DNA from: JAUUSJ01 sp964439395
GTDB lineage: Bacteria > Bacillota > Clostridia > Lachnospirales > Lachnospiraceae
Assembly: GCA_964439395.1 (NCBI GenBank)
Contig: CAYTNV010000002.1
Span: forward strand, 160,108-224,107
Direction of reading: 5' to 3'
Length of the DNA: 64,000 nucleotides
Positions 39,111 through 48,677 of the stretch are shown piece by piece. Each line of letters opens with the position of its first letter. Within the stretch, counting starts at the first letter, position 1. The notes beneath the pieces were generated by a model. The model was given only the letters and a program-made list of their open reading frames with translations. It had not been told where the DNA came from and made no database searches. Both the position numbers and the translations under genes were made by a program.

Positions 39111-40736
39111 ATGGCAAAGGAAATTAAATATGGTGCTGAGGCTAGAAAGGCTTTGGAGGCAGGTGTAAATCAGTTAGCAGATACAGTTAGAGTAACATTG
39201 GGACCAAAAGGACGTAATGTTGTATTAGCAAAATCTTTTGGAACACCACTTATTACAAATGACGGTGTTACAATTGCAAAAGATATTGAGCTTGAGGATG
39301 CTTTCGAGAATATGGGAGCACAGATTGTAAAAGAAGTAGCAACAAAGACAAATGATGTAGCAGGTGATGGAACAACAACAGCTACAGTACTTGCACAAGC
39401 TATGATTAATGCAGGTATGAAGAACTTAGCAGCTGGCGCAAATCCTATTATTTTAAGAAAAGGTATGAAAAAAGCGACAGACATAGCTGTTCAGGCAATC
39501 AGTGATATGAGCAGTATCGTTGGCGGAAAAGAGCAGATTGCGAAGGTTGCAGCTATCTCCGCTGGTGACGAGATAGTCGGAGAGCTTGTAGCAGACGCTA
39601 TGGATAAAGTTTCCAAAGATGGTGTTATCACAATCGAAGAATCTAAGACAATGCAGACAGAGCTTGATTTAGTAGAAGGTATGCAGTTTGACCGTGGATA
39701 TATTTCCGCATATATGTCAACAGATATGGAGAAGATGGTGGCAGAGCTTGAAGATCCATATATCTTAATTACAGATAAGAAAATTGCTAATATTCAGGAA
39801 ATCCTTCCATTATTAGAGCAGATTGTGCAAAGCGGAGCTAAATTATTAATTATCGCTGAGGATATTGAGGGTGAGGCTTTAACAACACTTATCGTAAATA
39901 AATTACGTGGAACATTCCAGGTAGTTGGTGTGAAAGCTCCAGGATACGGTGACAGAAGAAAAGCAATGCTTGAGGATATCGCAATCTTGACAGGTGGACA
40001 GGTTATCTCTGATGAGTTAGGACTTGACTTAAAAGAGGCAACTCTTGACCAGCTTGGACGCGCAAAATCTGTTAAAGTAGAAAAAGAAACAACAGTTATC
40101 GTAGACGGTAATGGAGAGAAAGCAAATATCAATGCGAGAATCGCTCAAATTAGAAGCCAGATTGAGGAGACAACATCTGAGTTTGATAAAGAAAAATTAC
40201 AGGAAAGACTTGCTAAATTATCTGGTGGTGTTGCAGTTATCCGTGTCGGTGCAGCAACTGAGACAGAGATGAAAGAAAGCAAGCTTCGTATGGAAGATGC
40301 TTTGGCAGCCACAAAAGCAGCAGTGGAAGAGGGAATCATTTCTGGTGGTGGTTCTGCTTATATTCATGCTTCCAAGGAAGTTGCAAAATTAGTTGCAACA
40401 TTGGAGGGAGATGAGAAGACTGGTGCTGAGATTATCTTAAAAGCGTTGGAAGCTCCATTGTTCCATATTACAGCAAACGCTGGATTAGAGGGAGCTGTGA
40501 TTATCAATAAAGTAAAAGAGAGCGAAATTGGAGTTGGATTTGATGCATTAAAAGAAGAATATGTAAATATGATTGAGGCAGGTATTATTGACCCAGCTAA
40601 GGTTACAAGAAGTGCTCTTCAAAATGCAACGAGTGTGGCTTCTACATTACTTACAACAGAGTCTGTAGTGGCTGATATTAAGGAAGATAATCCAATGCCA
40701 GCTATGCCAGCAGGCGGCGGAATGGGTATGATGTAA
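39111..40736 (+). CDS. groEL: Chaperonin GroEL
   Basis: 541 residues with VTLGPKGRNVVL, AGDGTTTATVLAQ (ATP pocket, catalytic Asp region), VGAATETEMKE and the C-terminal GGGMGMM tail. ATP-driven protein folding chamber. AGGAGG precedes the ATG. Codon use is noticeably C-rich in Ile/Ala codons compared with neighbours, as expected for a highly expressed gene. Confidence 0.98.
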   Translation: MAKEIKYGAEARKALEAGVNQLADTVRVTLGPKGRNVVLAKSFGTPLITNDGVTIAKDIELEDAFENMGAQIVKEVATKTNDVAGDGTTTATVLAQAMINAGMKNLAAGANPIILRKGMKKATDIAVQAISDMSSIVGGKEQIAKVAAISAGDEIVGELVADAMDKVSKDGVITIEESKTMQTELDLVEGMQFDRGYISAYMSTDMEKMVAELEDPYILITDKKIANIQEILPLLEQIVQSGAKLLIIAEDIEGEALTTLIVNKLRGTFQVVGVKAPGYGDRRKAMLEDIAILTGGQVISDELGLDLKEATLDQLGRAKSVKVEKETTVIVDGNGEKANINARIAQIRSQIEETTSEFDKEKLQERLAKLSGGVAVIRVGAATETEMKESKLRMEDALAATKAAVEEGIISGGGSAYIHASKEVAKLVATLEGDEKTGAEIILKALEAPLFHITANAGLEGAVIINKVKESEIGVGFDALKEEYVNMIEAGIIDPAKVTRSALQNATSVASTLLTTESVVADIKEDNPMPAMPAGGGMGMM

Positions 40737-40771
40737 TTCACGTATAAAGTTAAATAAATTATAAATAGTAC

Positions 40772-40802
40772 AGGAGGGGTCTAATTTGGGCTCCTCCTTT
40801 TT
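40772..40802 (+). terminator. groESL terminator
   Basis: AGGAGG (40772-40777) / CCTCCT (40793-40798), then TTTTT. Confidence 0.75.
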
Positions 40803-41010
40803 ATAAGTTAGGAGGGAACACTCGTGACTTTAGTCATGAATGGTTCAAAAATATTTCCCATGAAAGAATATTGAGAAAAAACTTCACAAACAAGATTGTT
40901 TATTGTATAATAAGTAGGGCAACGCGATATAGATAGGGTAAGATAAATTTGAGAAAGACTTCAAAGATCGGGTGGATGTTGCAATTAAAATTTAAAGAGG
41001 TGGTAAAGCA

Positions 41011-41838
41011 ATGTATAAGATCGTGAAAAAACAGACGCTTAACAATGCAGTGGAGCTTATGGAAATTGAAGCTCCTTTTGTAGCTAGAAAATGTGAGCCA
41101 GGTCAGTTTATTATCATCCGTGTAGATGAGGATGGAGAGAGAGTACCTCTCACAATCGCTGACTATGACAGAGAGGCTAATACAGTTACAATTATTTATC
41201 AGGTAGTTGGATACTCAACAGAGTTACTCAGTAAGAAAAAAGAGGGTGAGTATGTATCAGATTTTGTTGGACCTCTCGGAGTACCAGCAGCTTTAGAAAA
41301 AAAGGAAAATAAAGTAATTGGTGTAGCAGGTGGTGTTGGAGCAGCTCCACTTTATCCACAACTTCGCAAATTAGCAGAGCAGGGAACAAAGGTTGATGTT
41401 ATTATCGGTGGTAAGAGTGCAGAGTATGTCCTCTTAGCAGAGAAATTTGAAGAGTTTTGTGACAATGTATATATTGCTACAGATGATGGAAGCCTTGGAA
41501 CAAAGGGATTTGTTACGACGGTACTCCAAGACCTTTTAGATAAGGGAGAAGTATATGATGAGTGTATCGCTATTGGACCACTTATCATGATGAAAAATGT
41601 TGTTAAAGTAACTCAGCCAATTAATCTTCACACGATGGTTTCTTTAAATCCTATTATGATTGATGGAACAGGTATGTGCGGCGGATGTCGTGTTACAGTA
41701 GGTGGAGAGACAAAATTTGCCTGCGTAGACGGACCAGATTTTGATGGCTTCTTAGTTGACTTTGATCAATGTATGAAGAGACAGGGTATGTTCAAAGAGG
41801 AAGAGCATCAATGTAAAATTGGAAGGGGGATGAACTAA
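41011..41838 (+). CDS. nfnA: NfnAB ferredoxin:NADP+ oxidoreductase, small subunit (FAD, [2Fe-2S])
   Basis: 275 residues. A ferredoxin-reductase-like FAD domain with RVPLTIADYD is followed by an NAD-binding domain GVAGGVGAAPLYP. The C-terminal iron-sulfur site uses Cys223, Cys226 and Cys238 (GMCGGC..FAC), with Asp218 as the known fourth ligand. With the partner it bifurcates electrons between NADPH and NADH plus ferredoxin. AGAGGTGG precedes the ATG; 1 nt separates it from nfnB. The older annotation is sulfide dehydrogenase/DHOD subunit. Confidence 0.9.
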   Translation: MYKIVKKQTLNNAVELMEIEAPFVARKCEPGQFIIIRVDEDGERVPLTIADYDREANTVTIIYQVVGYSTELLSKKKEGEYVSDFVGPLGVPAALEKKENKVIGVAGGVGAAPLYPQLRKLAEQGTKVDVIIGGKSAEYVLLAEKFEEFCDNVYIATDDGSLGTKGFVTTVLQDLLDKGEVYDECIAIGPLIMMKNVVKVTQPINLHTMVSLNPIMIDGTGMCGGCRVTVGGETKFACVDGPDFDGFLVDFDQCMKRQGMFKEEEHQCKIGRGMN

Positions 41839-41839
41839 G

Positions 41840-43234
41840 ATGGCAAAGAAAAATATGAGTCTTACAAAGGTACCTATGCCAGAGCAAGATCCAAATGTCA
41901 GAAATAAAAACTTTGAGGAGGTTGCTCTTGGATACACAGCTGAGATGGCTATGGAAGAGGCGACACGTTGTTTAAACTGTAGAAATAAACCTTGTGTAGG
42001 TGGTTGTCCTGTAAATGTTCCAATTCCTGAGTTTATTGAAAAGGTAGCAGCAGGAGATTTTGATGGCGCTTATGAAGTTATTACAAGTGAGAATGCACTT
42101 CCTGCAATTTGTGGACGTGTTTGTCCTCAGGAAAATCAGTGTGAGGGTAAATGTGTTCGTGGTATTAAAGGTGAGGCAGTTGGAATTGGTCGTATGGAGC
42201 GTTTTGTAGCAGACTACCATATGGCAAATGCAAAGCCAGCTGAGGTTCATATTGAAAAAAATGGCAAGAAGGTCGCAGTTATCGGTTCTGGTCCAGCTGG
42301 TATCACTTGCGCTGGCGAATTGATAAAAAAAGGATATGATGTTACTGTATTTGAAGCTTTACATAAAGCTGGTGGAGTATTGAGTTATGGTATTCCAGAA
42401 TTTCGTCTTCCTAAGGCATTAGTTGCAAGAGAGATTAAGACAGTAGAAGATTTAGGCGTTAAGATTGAGCCAAACGTAATTGTTGGACGTTCTATCACAA
42501 TCGATGAATTGATGGAAGATGGTTATGAGGCAGTTTTCGTAGGAAGTGGAGCAGGTCTTCCACGTTTCTTAAATATTCCAGGTGAAAATCTACTTGGCGT
42601 ATACTCTGCAAATGAATTTTTAACTCGTGTAAATTTGATGAAAGGTTATAAATTCCCAGAAGCTCCAACTCCTGTAAAAATTGGTAAAAAGGTTGCAGTT
42701 GTCGGTGCTGGTAATGTAGCTATGGATGCTGCAAGAACAGCAAAGAGACTTGGAGCAGAGGAAGTTTATATTGTATATAGAAGAAGTGAAGAGGAAGCAC
42801 CGGCACGTCTTGAGGAACTTCATCATGCAAAAGAAGAAGGAATTATTTTCAGATTCCTCAATAACCCAGCAGCAGTTCTCGGAGATGAGAATGGTTGGGT
42901 AAGAGGTTTAGAGGTAGTAAAACAAGAACTTGGAGAGCCAGATGCCTCTGGAAGAAGACGTCCTGTAGCAGTAGAAGGTTCTAACTATATCATTGATGTA
43001 GAGACCGTTATTATTGCAATCGGACAGAGTCCTAACCCTCTCATTCGTCAGACAACACCAGGTCTTGACTGTCAAAGATGGGGTGGAATCATTGTAAATG
43101 AAGAGACAATGGAATCTTCCAAAGAAAATGTATATGCAGGTGGAGATACGGTTACAGGTGCAGCTACTGTTATCTTAGCTATGGGTGCTGGTAAGAAAGC
43201 TGCAAAAGCAATTGACGAAAAGCTATCCCAATAA
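41840..43234 (+). CDS. nfnB: NfnAB large subunit (GltA-type, two [4Fe-4S], FAD, NADPH)
   Basis: 464 residues. N-terminal Cys clusters (CLNCRNKPCVGGCPVNVPIP and CGRVCPQENQCEGKCVRG) bind [4Fe-4S] centres. GSGPAGITCAGEL binds FAD and GAGNVAMDAARTAKRLG binds NADP. Same fold as the small subunit of glutamate synthase. No gltB large subunit is nearby, and the tight pairing with nfnA argues for NfnB. GGAAGGGGG precedes the ATG. Confidence 0.9.
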   Translation: MAKKNMSLTKVPMPEQDPNVRNKNFEEVALGYTAEMAMEEATRCLNCRNKPCVGGCPVNVPIPEFIEKVAAGDFDGAYEVITSENALPAICGRVCPQENQCEGKCVRGIKGEAVGIGRMERFVADYHMANAKPAEVHIEKNGKKVAVIGSGPAGITCAGELIKKGYDVTVFEALHKAGGVLSYGIPEFRLPKALVAREIKTVEDLGVKIEPNVIVGRSITIDELMEDGYEAVFVGSGAGLPRFLNIPGENLLGVYSANEFLTRVNLMKGYKFPEAPTPVKIGKKVAVVGAGNVAMDAARTAKRLGAEEVYIVYRRSEEEAPARLEELHHAKEEGIIFRFLNNPAAVLGDENGWVRGLEVVKQELGEPDASGRRRPVAVEGSNYIIDVETVIIAIGQSPNPLIRQTTPGLDCQRWGGIIVNEETMESSKENVYAGGDTVTGAATVILAMGAGKKAAKAIDEKLSQ

Positions 43235-43257
43235 TATAGATAAAAGAGGTAGATGGA

Positions 43258-43767
43258 ATGACAGTAAATGATACTTATACAGAAGATTTAGTTTCAGTGG
43301 AGACAAACTCGAAGACAATTATGACGAGAGTTGGTATTATCGCACTTGCGATTATTTTAAGTCTTGGAATTTTTCTTTTTATACCAAGATTCCTATTTTT
43401 AATTGTACTCGTAATTGTACTTGCCGTTTTCTTATGGCAGTATACAAAGCTCGAGTACGAGTATAATTTTCTCTCTCCAGACTTTGACGTAGATAAAATT
43501 ATTAATCAAAATAAAAGAAAAAAAATTTTTTCCACAAATTTTAAGGACATTGAGCTTATTGCACCGTACGGTTCTCATCGCTTAGATGGATATTTAAACG
43601 GAAAGATAGCAAAAACGCTTGATTTTTCCTCGGGAAATGAAAAGCACAAAAGATATAGTATGATAGTCAATCAGGATGGTTCTTTTATCCATGTGATTAT
43701 AGAGCCATCGGAAAAGACCGTACAGTTATTCCGTTTGACTTCTATGCAAAAAGTATTTTTAGATTAG
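43258..43767 (+). CDS. Two-helix membrane protein of unknown function (DUF6106-like)
   Basis: 169 residues. Two hydrophobic segments (about 25-45, GIIALAIILSLGIFLF, and 47-62, FLFLIVLVIVLAVFLW) are followed by a soluble part LEYEYNFLSPDFDVDKII.., which is characteristic of a clostridial family of unknown function. AGAGGTAGATGG overlaps the start. Probably cotranscribed with nfnAB (23 bp gap); no functional link is evident. Confidence 0.65.
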   Translation: MTVNDTYTEDLVSVETNSKTIMTRVGIIALAIILSLGIFLFIPRFLFLIVLVIVLAVFLWQYTKLEYEYNFLSPDFDVDKIINQNKRKKIFSTNFKDIELIAPYGSHRLDGYLNGKIAKTLDFSSGNEKHKRYSMIVNQDGSFIHVIIEPSEKTVQLFRLTSMQKVFLD

Positions 43768-43821
43768 CAAATTACTCTGTTTTTTATTTGAGAGTATAGA
43801 ATTTTTTAGAGCCAAATATGA

Positions 43822-43860
43822 GGGCTGTTACAAAATTTGAGTAACAGTCCTTCTTTTTTT
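43822..43860 (+). terminator. Terminator after the nfnAB operon
   Basis: GGGCTGTTAC (43822-43831) / GTAACAGTCC (43841-43850), then TTCTTTTTTT. Confidence 0.85.
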
Positions 43861-44008
43861 GTCTAAATTGATGATGAATATGGGAGGAAAAAAAGTTTTT
43901 ATAGAAAATTTGATAGAATCCGAGTGAATTTATTGGAACAAAATTACTTAAATACAAAAAAAGATTCAGAAAAAATACTTTTTTTTAAGATTCTTTCGAG
44001 AAATTGTG

Positions 44009-44305
44009 TTGACAAAATGAAATTTGTTTGTTAGTATTAGTAACCACAAGGAGAAGAAAAGGACATAAAATCTCTAGAGACAGATATTTCTTAGATTTTA
44101 GGGTTCTTTTTTCATACCTTATGAAACAATGAAGTTGCTTTCTCCAGCAGGGATATCGAATATGGTATGTTCGGGGAGTATAACTTTGGCTATATAAGAG
44201 TTCAAACTGGTCTTTAGCAAAACAAAGTTTTAAGGCGGCGAGAGAGCAGTTTACATATATAGAAGGAAATCAAAAAAAGTGAAAAGAAAGTGAGGAAAAA
44301 GAACA
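44009..44305 (+). promoter_or_regulatory. guaB promoter and long leader with attenuator-like hairpin
   Basis: TTGACA (44009-44014), 17-bp spacer, TAGTAT (44032-44037). The ~260-nt leader holds TAAAATCT..AGATTTTA (about 44068-44102) followed by GGGTTCTTTTTT, which looks like an early terminator. I do not see a purine-riboswitch core. Regulation by premature termination is inferred. The bases 43861-44008 show nothing recognisable. Confidence 0.5.
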
Positions 44306-45757
44306 ATGGGTAAAATTATTGGTGAAGGAATTACATTTGACGACGTATTATTAGTACCAGCTTATTCTGAGGTTATTCCGAATGAAGTTAATTTAACGAC
44401 AAGGTTGACGAATAAGATTCAATTAAATATTCCACTTATGAGTGCGAGTATGGATACAGTTACAGAGTACAGAATGGCAATTGCTATGGCAAGACAGGGT
44501 GGTATCGGTATTATCCACAAAAATATGTCCATTGAACAGCAGGCAGAAGAGGTTGACAAGGTAAAGCGTTCTGAAAATGGAGTTATCACAGACCCATTTT
44601 TCTTATCTCAAGATCATACAATTCGTGATGCAGAGGAGCTTATGGCTAAGTTCCGTATCTCAGGTGTCCCTATTACAGAGAATGGCAAGTTAGTTGGTAT
44701 TATTACAAACCGTGACTTAAAATTTGAGACAGATTTTAGCAAAAAAATTAAAGAGTCTATGACTTCCGAAAATTTAGTGACAGCTAGAGAGGGAATCAGC
44801 TTAGACGAGGCAAAAGAAATTTTAAGAAAGTCTAGAAAAGAAAAACTTCCAATTGTAGATGAAAACTTTAATTTAAAAGGATTAATTACAATTAAAGATA
44901 TCGAAAAAAATATTAAATATCCAGATGCTGCTAAAGATTCTCACGGAAGATTACTTTGCGGTGCGGCAGTAGGTGCGACACCTGACATTTTAACTCGTGT
45001 AGATGAGCTTGTAAAAGCACATGTAGACTGTATCGTTGTAGACACAGCACATGGACATTCTGCAAATGTTATTCGTACATTTAGAATGGTAAAAGAAAAA
45101 TATCCAGATTTACAGGTTATTGCAGGTAATGTTGCTACGGCAGCTGCCACAAAGGCTTTAATTGAGAGCGGTGTAGATGCAGTTAAGGTTGGTATCGGAC
45201 CTGGATCTATCTGTACAACTCGTGTTGTTGCTGGTATCGGTGTGCCTCAGATTACAGCAATTATGAACTGCTATGAGGAGGCTGCAAAGCATAATATTCC
45301 AATTATTGCAGATGGTGGTATTAAGTATTCTGGAGATATCACAAAGGCAATCGCAGCTGGAGCAAATGTTGTTATGCTAGGAAGTATTTTGGCAGGATGT
45401 GATGAGAGTCCAGGAGCATTTGAGTTATATCAGGGAAGAAAGTATAAAGTATATCGTGGTATGGGATCTATCGCAGCGATGGAAAATGGAAGTAAAGATA
45501 GATATTTCCAGGAAAATGCAAAGAAATTAGTTCCAGAAGGAGTAGAAGGACGTGTTGCCTATAAGGGAACAGTAGAAGATACAATCTTCCAGCTAATCGG
45601 CGGTCTTCGCTCTGGTATGGGATACTGTGGAGCTGCTACAATTGAGTCTTTGAAGGAAAAAGGAGAATTTGTTAAGATTTCTGCTGCATCCTTAAAAGAG
45701 AGTCATCCACATGATATTCATATCACAAAAGAGGCTCCAAACTATAGTGTAGAGTAA
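44306..45757 (+). CDS. guaB: Inosine-5'-monophosphate dehydrogenase
   Basis: 483 residues. IMP to XMP, the committed step of guanine nucleotide synthesis. Catalytic Cys in GPGSICTTRVVAG, NAD site, flap region YRGMGS, and an inserted pair of CBS domains (about residues 95-200: SGVPITENGKLVGIITNRD, LPIVDENFNLKGLITIKD) that bind purine nucleotides allosterically. GTGAGGAAAAAG precedes the ATG. Confidence 0.97.
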   Translation: MGKIIGEGITFDDVLLVPAYSEVIPNEVNLTTRLTNKIQLNIPLMSASMDTVTEYRMAIAMARQGGIGIIHKNMSIEQQAEEVDKVKRSENGVITDPFFLSQDHTIRDAEELMAKFRISGVPITENGKLVGIITNRDLKFETDFSKKIKESMTSENLVTAREGISLDEAKEILRKSRKEKLPIVDENFNLKGLITIKDIEKNIKYPDAAKDSHGRLLCGAAVGATPDILTRVDELVKAHVDCIVVDTAHGHSANVIRTFRMVKEKYPDLQVIAGNVATAAATKALIESGVDAVKVGIGPGSICTTRVVAGIGVPQITAIMNCYEEAAKHNIPIIADGGIKYSGDITKAIAAGANVVMLGSILAGCDESPGAFELYQGRKYKVYRGMGSIAAMENGSKDRYFQENAKKLVPEGVEGRVAYKGTVEDTIFQLIGGLRSGMGYCGAATIESLKEKGEFVKISAASLKESHPHDIHITKEAPNYSVE

Positions 45758-45818
45758 GTTTGATATTGATATAAAAGAAAATATTTGTCAAATTAATTTA
45801 GATAAATAAAGATAGAAG

Positions 45819-45852
45819 AAGGGAGTGTTATAAAATTAACACTTCCTTTTTT
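45819..45852 (+). terminator. guaB terminator
   Basis: GGGAGTGTTA (45821-45830) / TAACACTTCC (45836-45845) with T-rich exit. Confidence 0.85.
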
Positions 45853-46005
45853 AAAACTGTTCTTGCTATAAAGAGAATACAATGATAAAATGTATCAGAC
45901 AGAAAATGATTTTAGACGATAGTATGAATTTTACCAAGACGGTAAAATTTTGAAGAGATAGAGAGTCTTAAATTATGAAATATTGTGCAGAAAAGAGGAA
46001 AATAA

Positions 46006-47148
46006 GTGGAAATTTATTTAGATAACGGTGCCACAACAAGAGTTTTGCCAGAAGTTAGAGATGAGGTGGTAAAACTGCTGATGGATGATTACGGGAATCC
46101 ATCTGCAATGCATACAAAAGGTGTGGAGGCTGAAAAATATTTAAAAAATACGAGAAAGATTATTGCAGATTCTCTAAAGGTAGATATAGGAGAGATTTAT
46201 TTTACCTCTGGAGGGACAGAGGGGAATAATATTGCTATTATTGGAGCTGCTCTCGCCAATCAAAGAGCGGGAAAGCATTTGATTACAACAAAAGTAGAAC
46301 ATGCTTCGGTGTCAGAGGCATTTTATTATTTGGAGTCGATTGGTTTTGAGGTGACTTATCTTCCTGTGGATAGTAAGGGTATTATTTCTTTAGAAAAGTT
46401 AAGCGAGGCGATTCGAGAAGATACAATTTTAGTTTCTATTATGTGTGTGAATAATGAGATTGGCACAATAGAGCCAGTCCAAGAGATTGCGAAGATCATT
46501 AAGGAGAAGAATCCCAAAACGCTATTTCACGTAGATGCTGTGCAGGCGTACGGGAAAATACATCTCTATCCAAAGAGATGGAAGATTGATTTAATGACGA
46601 TTAGTGGGCATAAGATTCACGCACCAAAGGGAACAGGAGCGTTATTTATTCGACAAAAAGTGAAAGTAAAGCCTTTGGTGTACGGCGGACATCAGGAGAG
46701 AGGAATGCGCTCTGGAACAGAAAATGTACCAGGAATTGCGGGGCTTGGAGTGGCCGCAAAGTGGATTCAAGATGGGTTAGATGAGAGAAGTGAGAAAATA
46801 AGAGAAGTAAAAGAGTATTTTATTTCTTCTGTCATGGAGATAGAAAATTTGAAAAATAATTCTGGAGAAGCTCCCCATGTGGCGAGTATTAGTTTTCGAG
46901 GAGTGAGAAGTGAGGTTTTACTTCATGCTCTGGAGGAGAGAAGTATTTATGTGTCTGCGGGGGCAGCTTGCTCCAATAATAAAAAGGGAACGAGTAATAC
47001 TTTGGTGGCGATTGGGCTTACAAAGGAAGAGAAAGAGTCCACACTCCGCTTTACTTTTTCTTGTTTTAATACAAAAGAAGAAGTGGATGAAGTAGTGAAA
47101 GTTTTAAAAGAAATTATTCCTATGCTTCGGAGATTTACGAGGCGATGA
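46006..47148 (+). CDS. Cysteine desulfurase (NifS/IscS family)
   Basis: 380 residues. PLP Lys203 in TISGHKIHAPKGTGAL, catalytic Cys322 in SAGAACSNNKKG, N-terminal IYLDNGATT and HVDAVQAYGK. GTG start with AGAGG 7 nt upstream. Directly upstream of thiI, so its persulfide is most likely passed to ThiI for tRNA 4-thiouridine. This equals the NifZ-ThiI pair of Bacillus, and is less likely a general Fe-S supplier (no iscU nearby). Confidence 0.92.
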   Translation: MEIYLDNGATTRVLPEVRDEVVKLLMDDYGNPSAMHTKGVEAEKYLKNTRKIIADSLKVDIGEIYFTSGGTEGNNIAIIGAALANQRAGKHLITTKVEHASVSEAFYYLESIGFEVTYLPVDSKGIISLEKLSEAIREDTILVSIMCVNNEIGTIEPVQEIAKIIKEKNPKTLFHVDAVQAYGKIHLYPKRWKIDLMTISGHKIHAPKGTGALFIRQKVKVKPLVYGGHQERGMRSGTENVPGIAGLGVAAKWIQDGLDERSEKIREVKEYFISSVMEIENLKNNSGEAPHVASISFRGVRSEVLLHALEERSIYVSAGAACSNNKKGTSNTLVAIGLTKEEKESTLRFTFSCFNTKEEVDEVVKVLKEIIPMLRRFTRR

Positions 47149-47193
47149 GAGAGAATAAAATATTTAAGATGAGAAAAAGAAAGGAAAAAAAGG

Positions 47194-48372
47194 ATGGAAT
47201 ATCGTGCATTTTTGATTAAGTATGCAGAAATTGCGCTTAAAGGAAAAAATAGATATATGTTTGAGGATGCACTTGTGCGTCAGATTAAGTTTGCGATTCG
47301 GGATGCGGGAGAGCTGGAAATTCGAAAAGAATCTGGGCGTATTTTTGTGGAGGCGACAGGAGAATTTGACTATGAAGATACTGTTGAAGGATTAAAGAAA
47401 GTATTTGGTATCGTCGAGATTTGTCCGATTATTGTAGAGGAGAATAATGATTATACGAATATTTCTAAGGTGGTACAAGAATACGTCGATCATTGTTATT
47501 GTGACAAGAATTTCACATTTAAGGTGCAGGGAAGAAGAGCGAAAAAGAGTTATCCAAAGACTTCTATGGAGCTTGCCGCAGATCTTGGAAGTGATTTATT
47601 AGACCGCTTTCCAGAAATGAAAGTAGATGTGCATAATCCAGATGTTCGATTAAATGTAGAAATTCGAGATAAAGTATATATTTATTCTACTTCTATCGAG
47701 GGACCTGGCGGAATGCCGATTGGAACAAACGGAAAGGCAATGCTTCTTCTATCAGGCGGAATTGATAGCCCAGTTGCAGGATATATGATTGCGAAGAGAG
47801 GCGTTCGCATCGATGCAATTTATTTTCATGCACCTCCTTATACAAGTGAGAGAGCAAAGCAAAAGGTAGTAGACCTCGCAAAGCAAGTTGCGAAGTATGC
47901 GGGGCCAATTCAATTGCATATTGTAAATTTTACAGATATTCAGCTTGCGATTTACGAGAAGTGTCCACATGATGAACTTACAATTATTATGCGTCGTTAT
48001 ATGATGAAAATTGCAGAGCATTTTGCAAAGGAGACAAAGAGCTTGGCACTTATTACTGGTGAAAGTGTTGGACAAGTGGCAAGTCAGACGATGCAGAGTC
48101 TTGCCTGCACGAATGAGGTATGTACATTGCCAGTATTTAGGCCATGTATCGGTATGGATAAGCAAGAGATTGTAAATATTGCGGAAAAAATTGATACGTA
48201 TGAGACATCTATTTTACCATATGAGGATTGTTGTACAATTTTTGTGGCAAAGCATCCAGTAACAAAGCCAAACATCAATGTAATTAAAAAATCAGAGAGA
48301 AATCTTGATGATATAATTGACGATTTGATGAGAGAAGCGATTGAAAATACGGAGGTAATTAAGATTCGCTAA
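47194..48372 (+). CDS. thiI: tRNA uracil 4-sulfurtransferase
   Basis: 392 residues: N-terminal ferredoxin-like plus THUMP RNA-binding domain (to about 165), PP-loop LLSGGIDSPVAG that adenylates U8, and a C-terminal region with the SLACTNEVCTLPVFRPCIGMDKQEI block. The rhodanese extension of E. coli ThiI is absent, as in other Firmicutes, so sulfur transfer depends on the desulfurase encoded just upstream. AAAGGAAAAAAAGG precedes the ATG. Confidence 0.94.
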   Translation: MEYRAFLIKYAEIALKGKNRYMFEDALVRQIKFAIRDAGELEIRKESGRIFVEATGEFDYEDTVEGLKKVFGIVEICPIIVEENNDYTNISKVVQEYVDHCYCDKNFTFKVQGRRAKKSYPKTSMELAADLGSDLLDRFPEMKVDVHNPDVRLNVEIRDKVYIYSTSIEGPGGMPIGTNGKAMLLLSGGIDSPVAGYMIAKRGVRIDAIYFHAPPYTSERAKQKVVDLAKQVAKYAGPIQLHIVNFTDIQLAIYEKCPHDELTIIMRRYMMKIAEHFAKETKSLALITGESVGQVASQTMQSLACTNEVCTLPVFRPCIGMDKQEIVNIAEKIDTYETSILPYEDCCTIFVAKHPVTKPNINVIKKSERNLDDIIDDLMREAIENTEVIKIR

Positions 48373-48382
48373 AAATTAAAAA

Positions 48383-48415
48383 AGGTGGAAGTCATATGGC
48401 TTCCACCTAGTCTTT
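48383..48415. terminator. Bidirectional terminator between thiI and the HPr-like gene
   Basis: AGGTGGAAG (48383-48391) / CTTCCACCT (48400-48408), perfect; A-rich on the left and T-containing on the right, serving both convergent genes. Confidence 0.75.
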
Positions 48416-48443
48416 ATATTCATTTTAAAGAAGTAAATACAAA

Positions 48444-48677
48444 TTACTCTACGATATATGGTGCTAATTTTTCAAGAATTTCATCTAAGTTTTCTGTAGT
48501 ATGGATATTTAAGTCAATTGGCTTAGAAATATCTAGGCTAAAGATACCCATAATGGATTTTGCATCGATTACATATCGTCCAGAAACTAAGTCGAATTCT
48601 GCCTCGAAGCGGTTAATCTCATTCACAAATGTTTTTACTTTATCAATAGAATTTAAAGAAATTTTTACTGTTTTCAT
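48444..48677 (-). CDS. HPr-like protein without the phosphorylatable histidine
   Basis: 77 residues. DAKSIMGIFSLDISKPI matches the HPr region around regulatory Ser46 (Ser41 here). The N-terminal part, where HPr has GLHARPA with His15, reads LNSIDKVKTF with no His. It therefore cannot carry PTS phosphate and, like Crh of Bacillus, could only act through the serine if at all. AGGAGGTAAACG precedes the ATG. Not next to PTS genes. Confidence 0.8.
   Translation of the reverse strand: MKTVKISLNSIDKVKTFVNEINRFEAEFDLVSGRYVIDAKSIMGIFSLDISKPIDLNIHTTENLDEILEKLAPYIVE

Noticed and set aside
39170..40339. Long reading frames on the minus strand inside groEL and groES-like regions
   Set aside because: They mirror the codon pattern of the strongly conserved groEL on the plus strand and have no ribosome sites.
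44041..44300. Purine riboswitch before guaB
   Set aside because: The conserved three-way-junction core sequences were not found in the leader.
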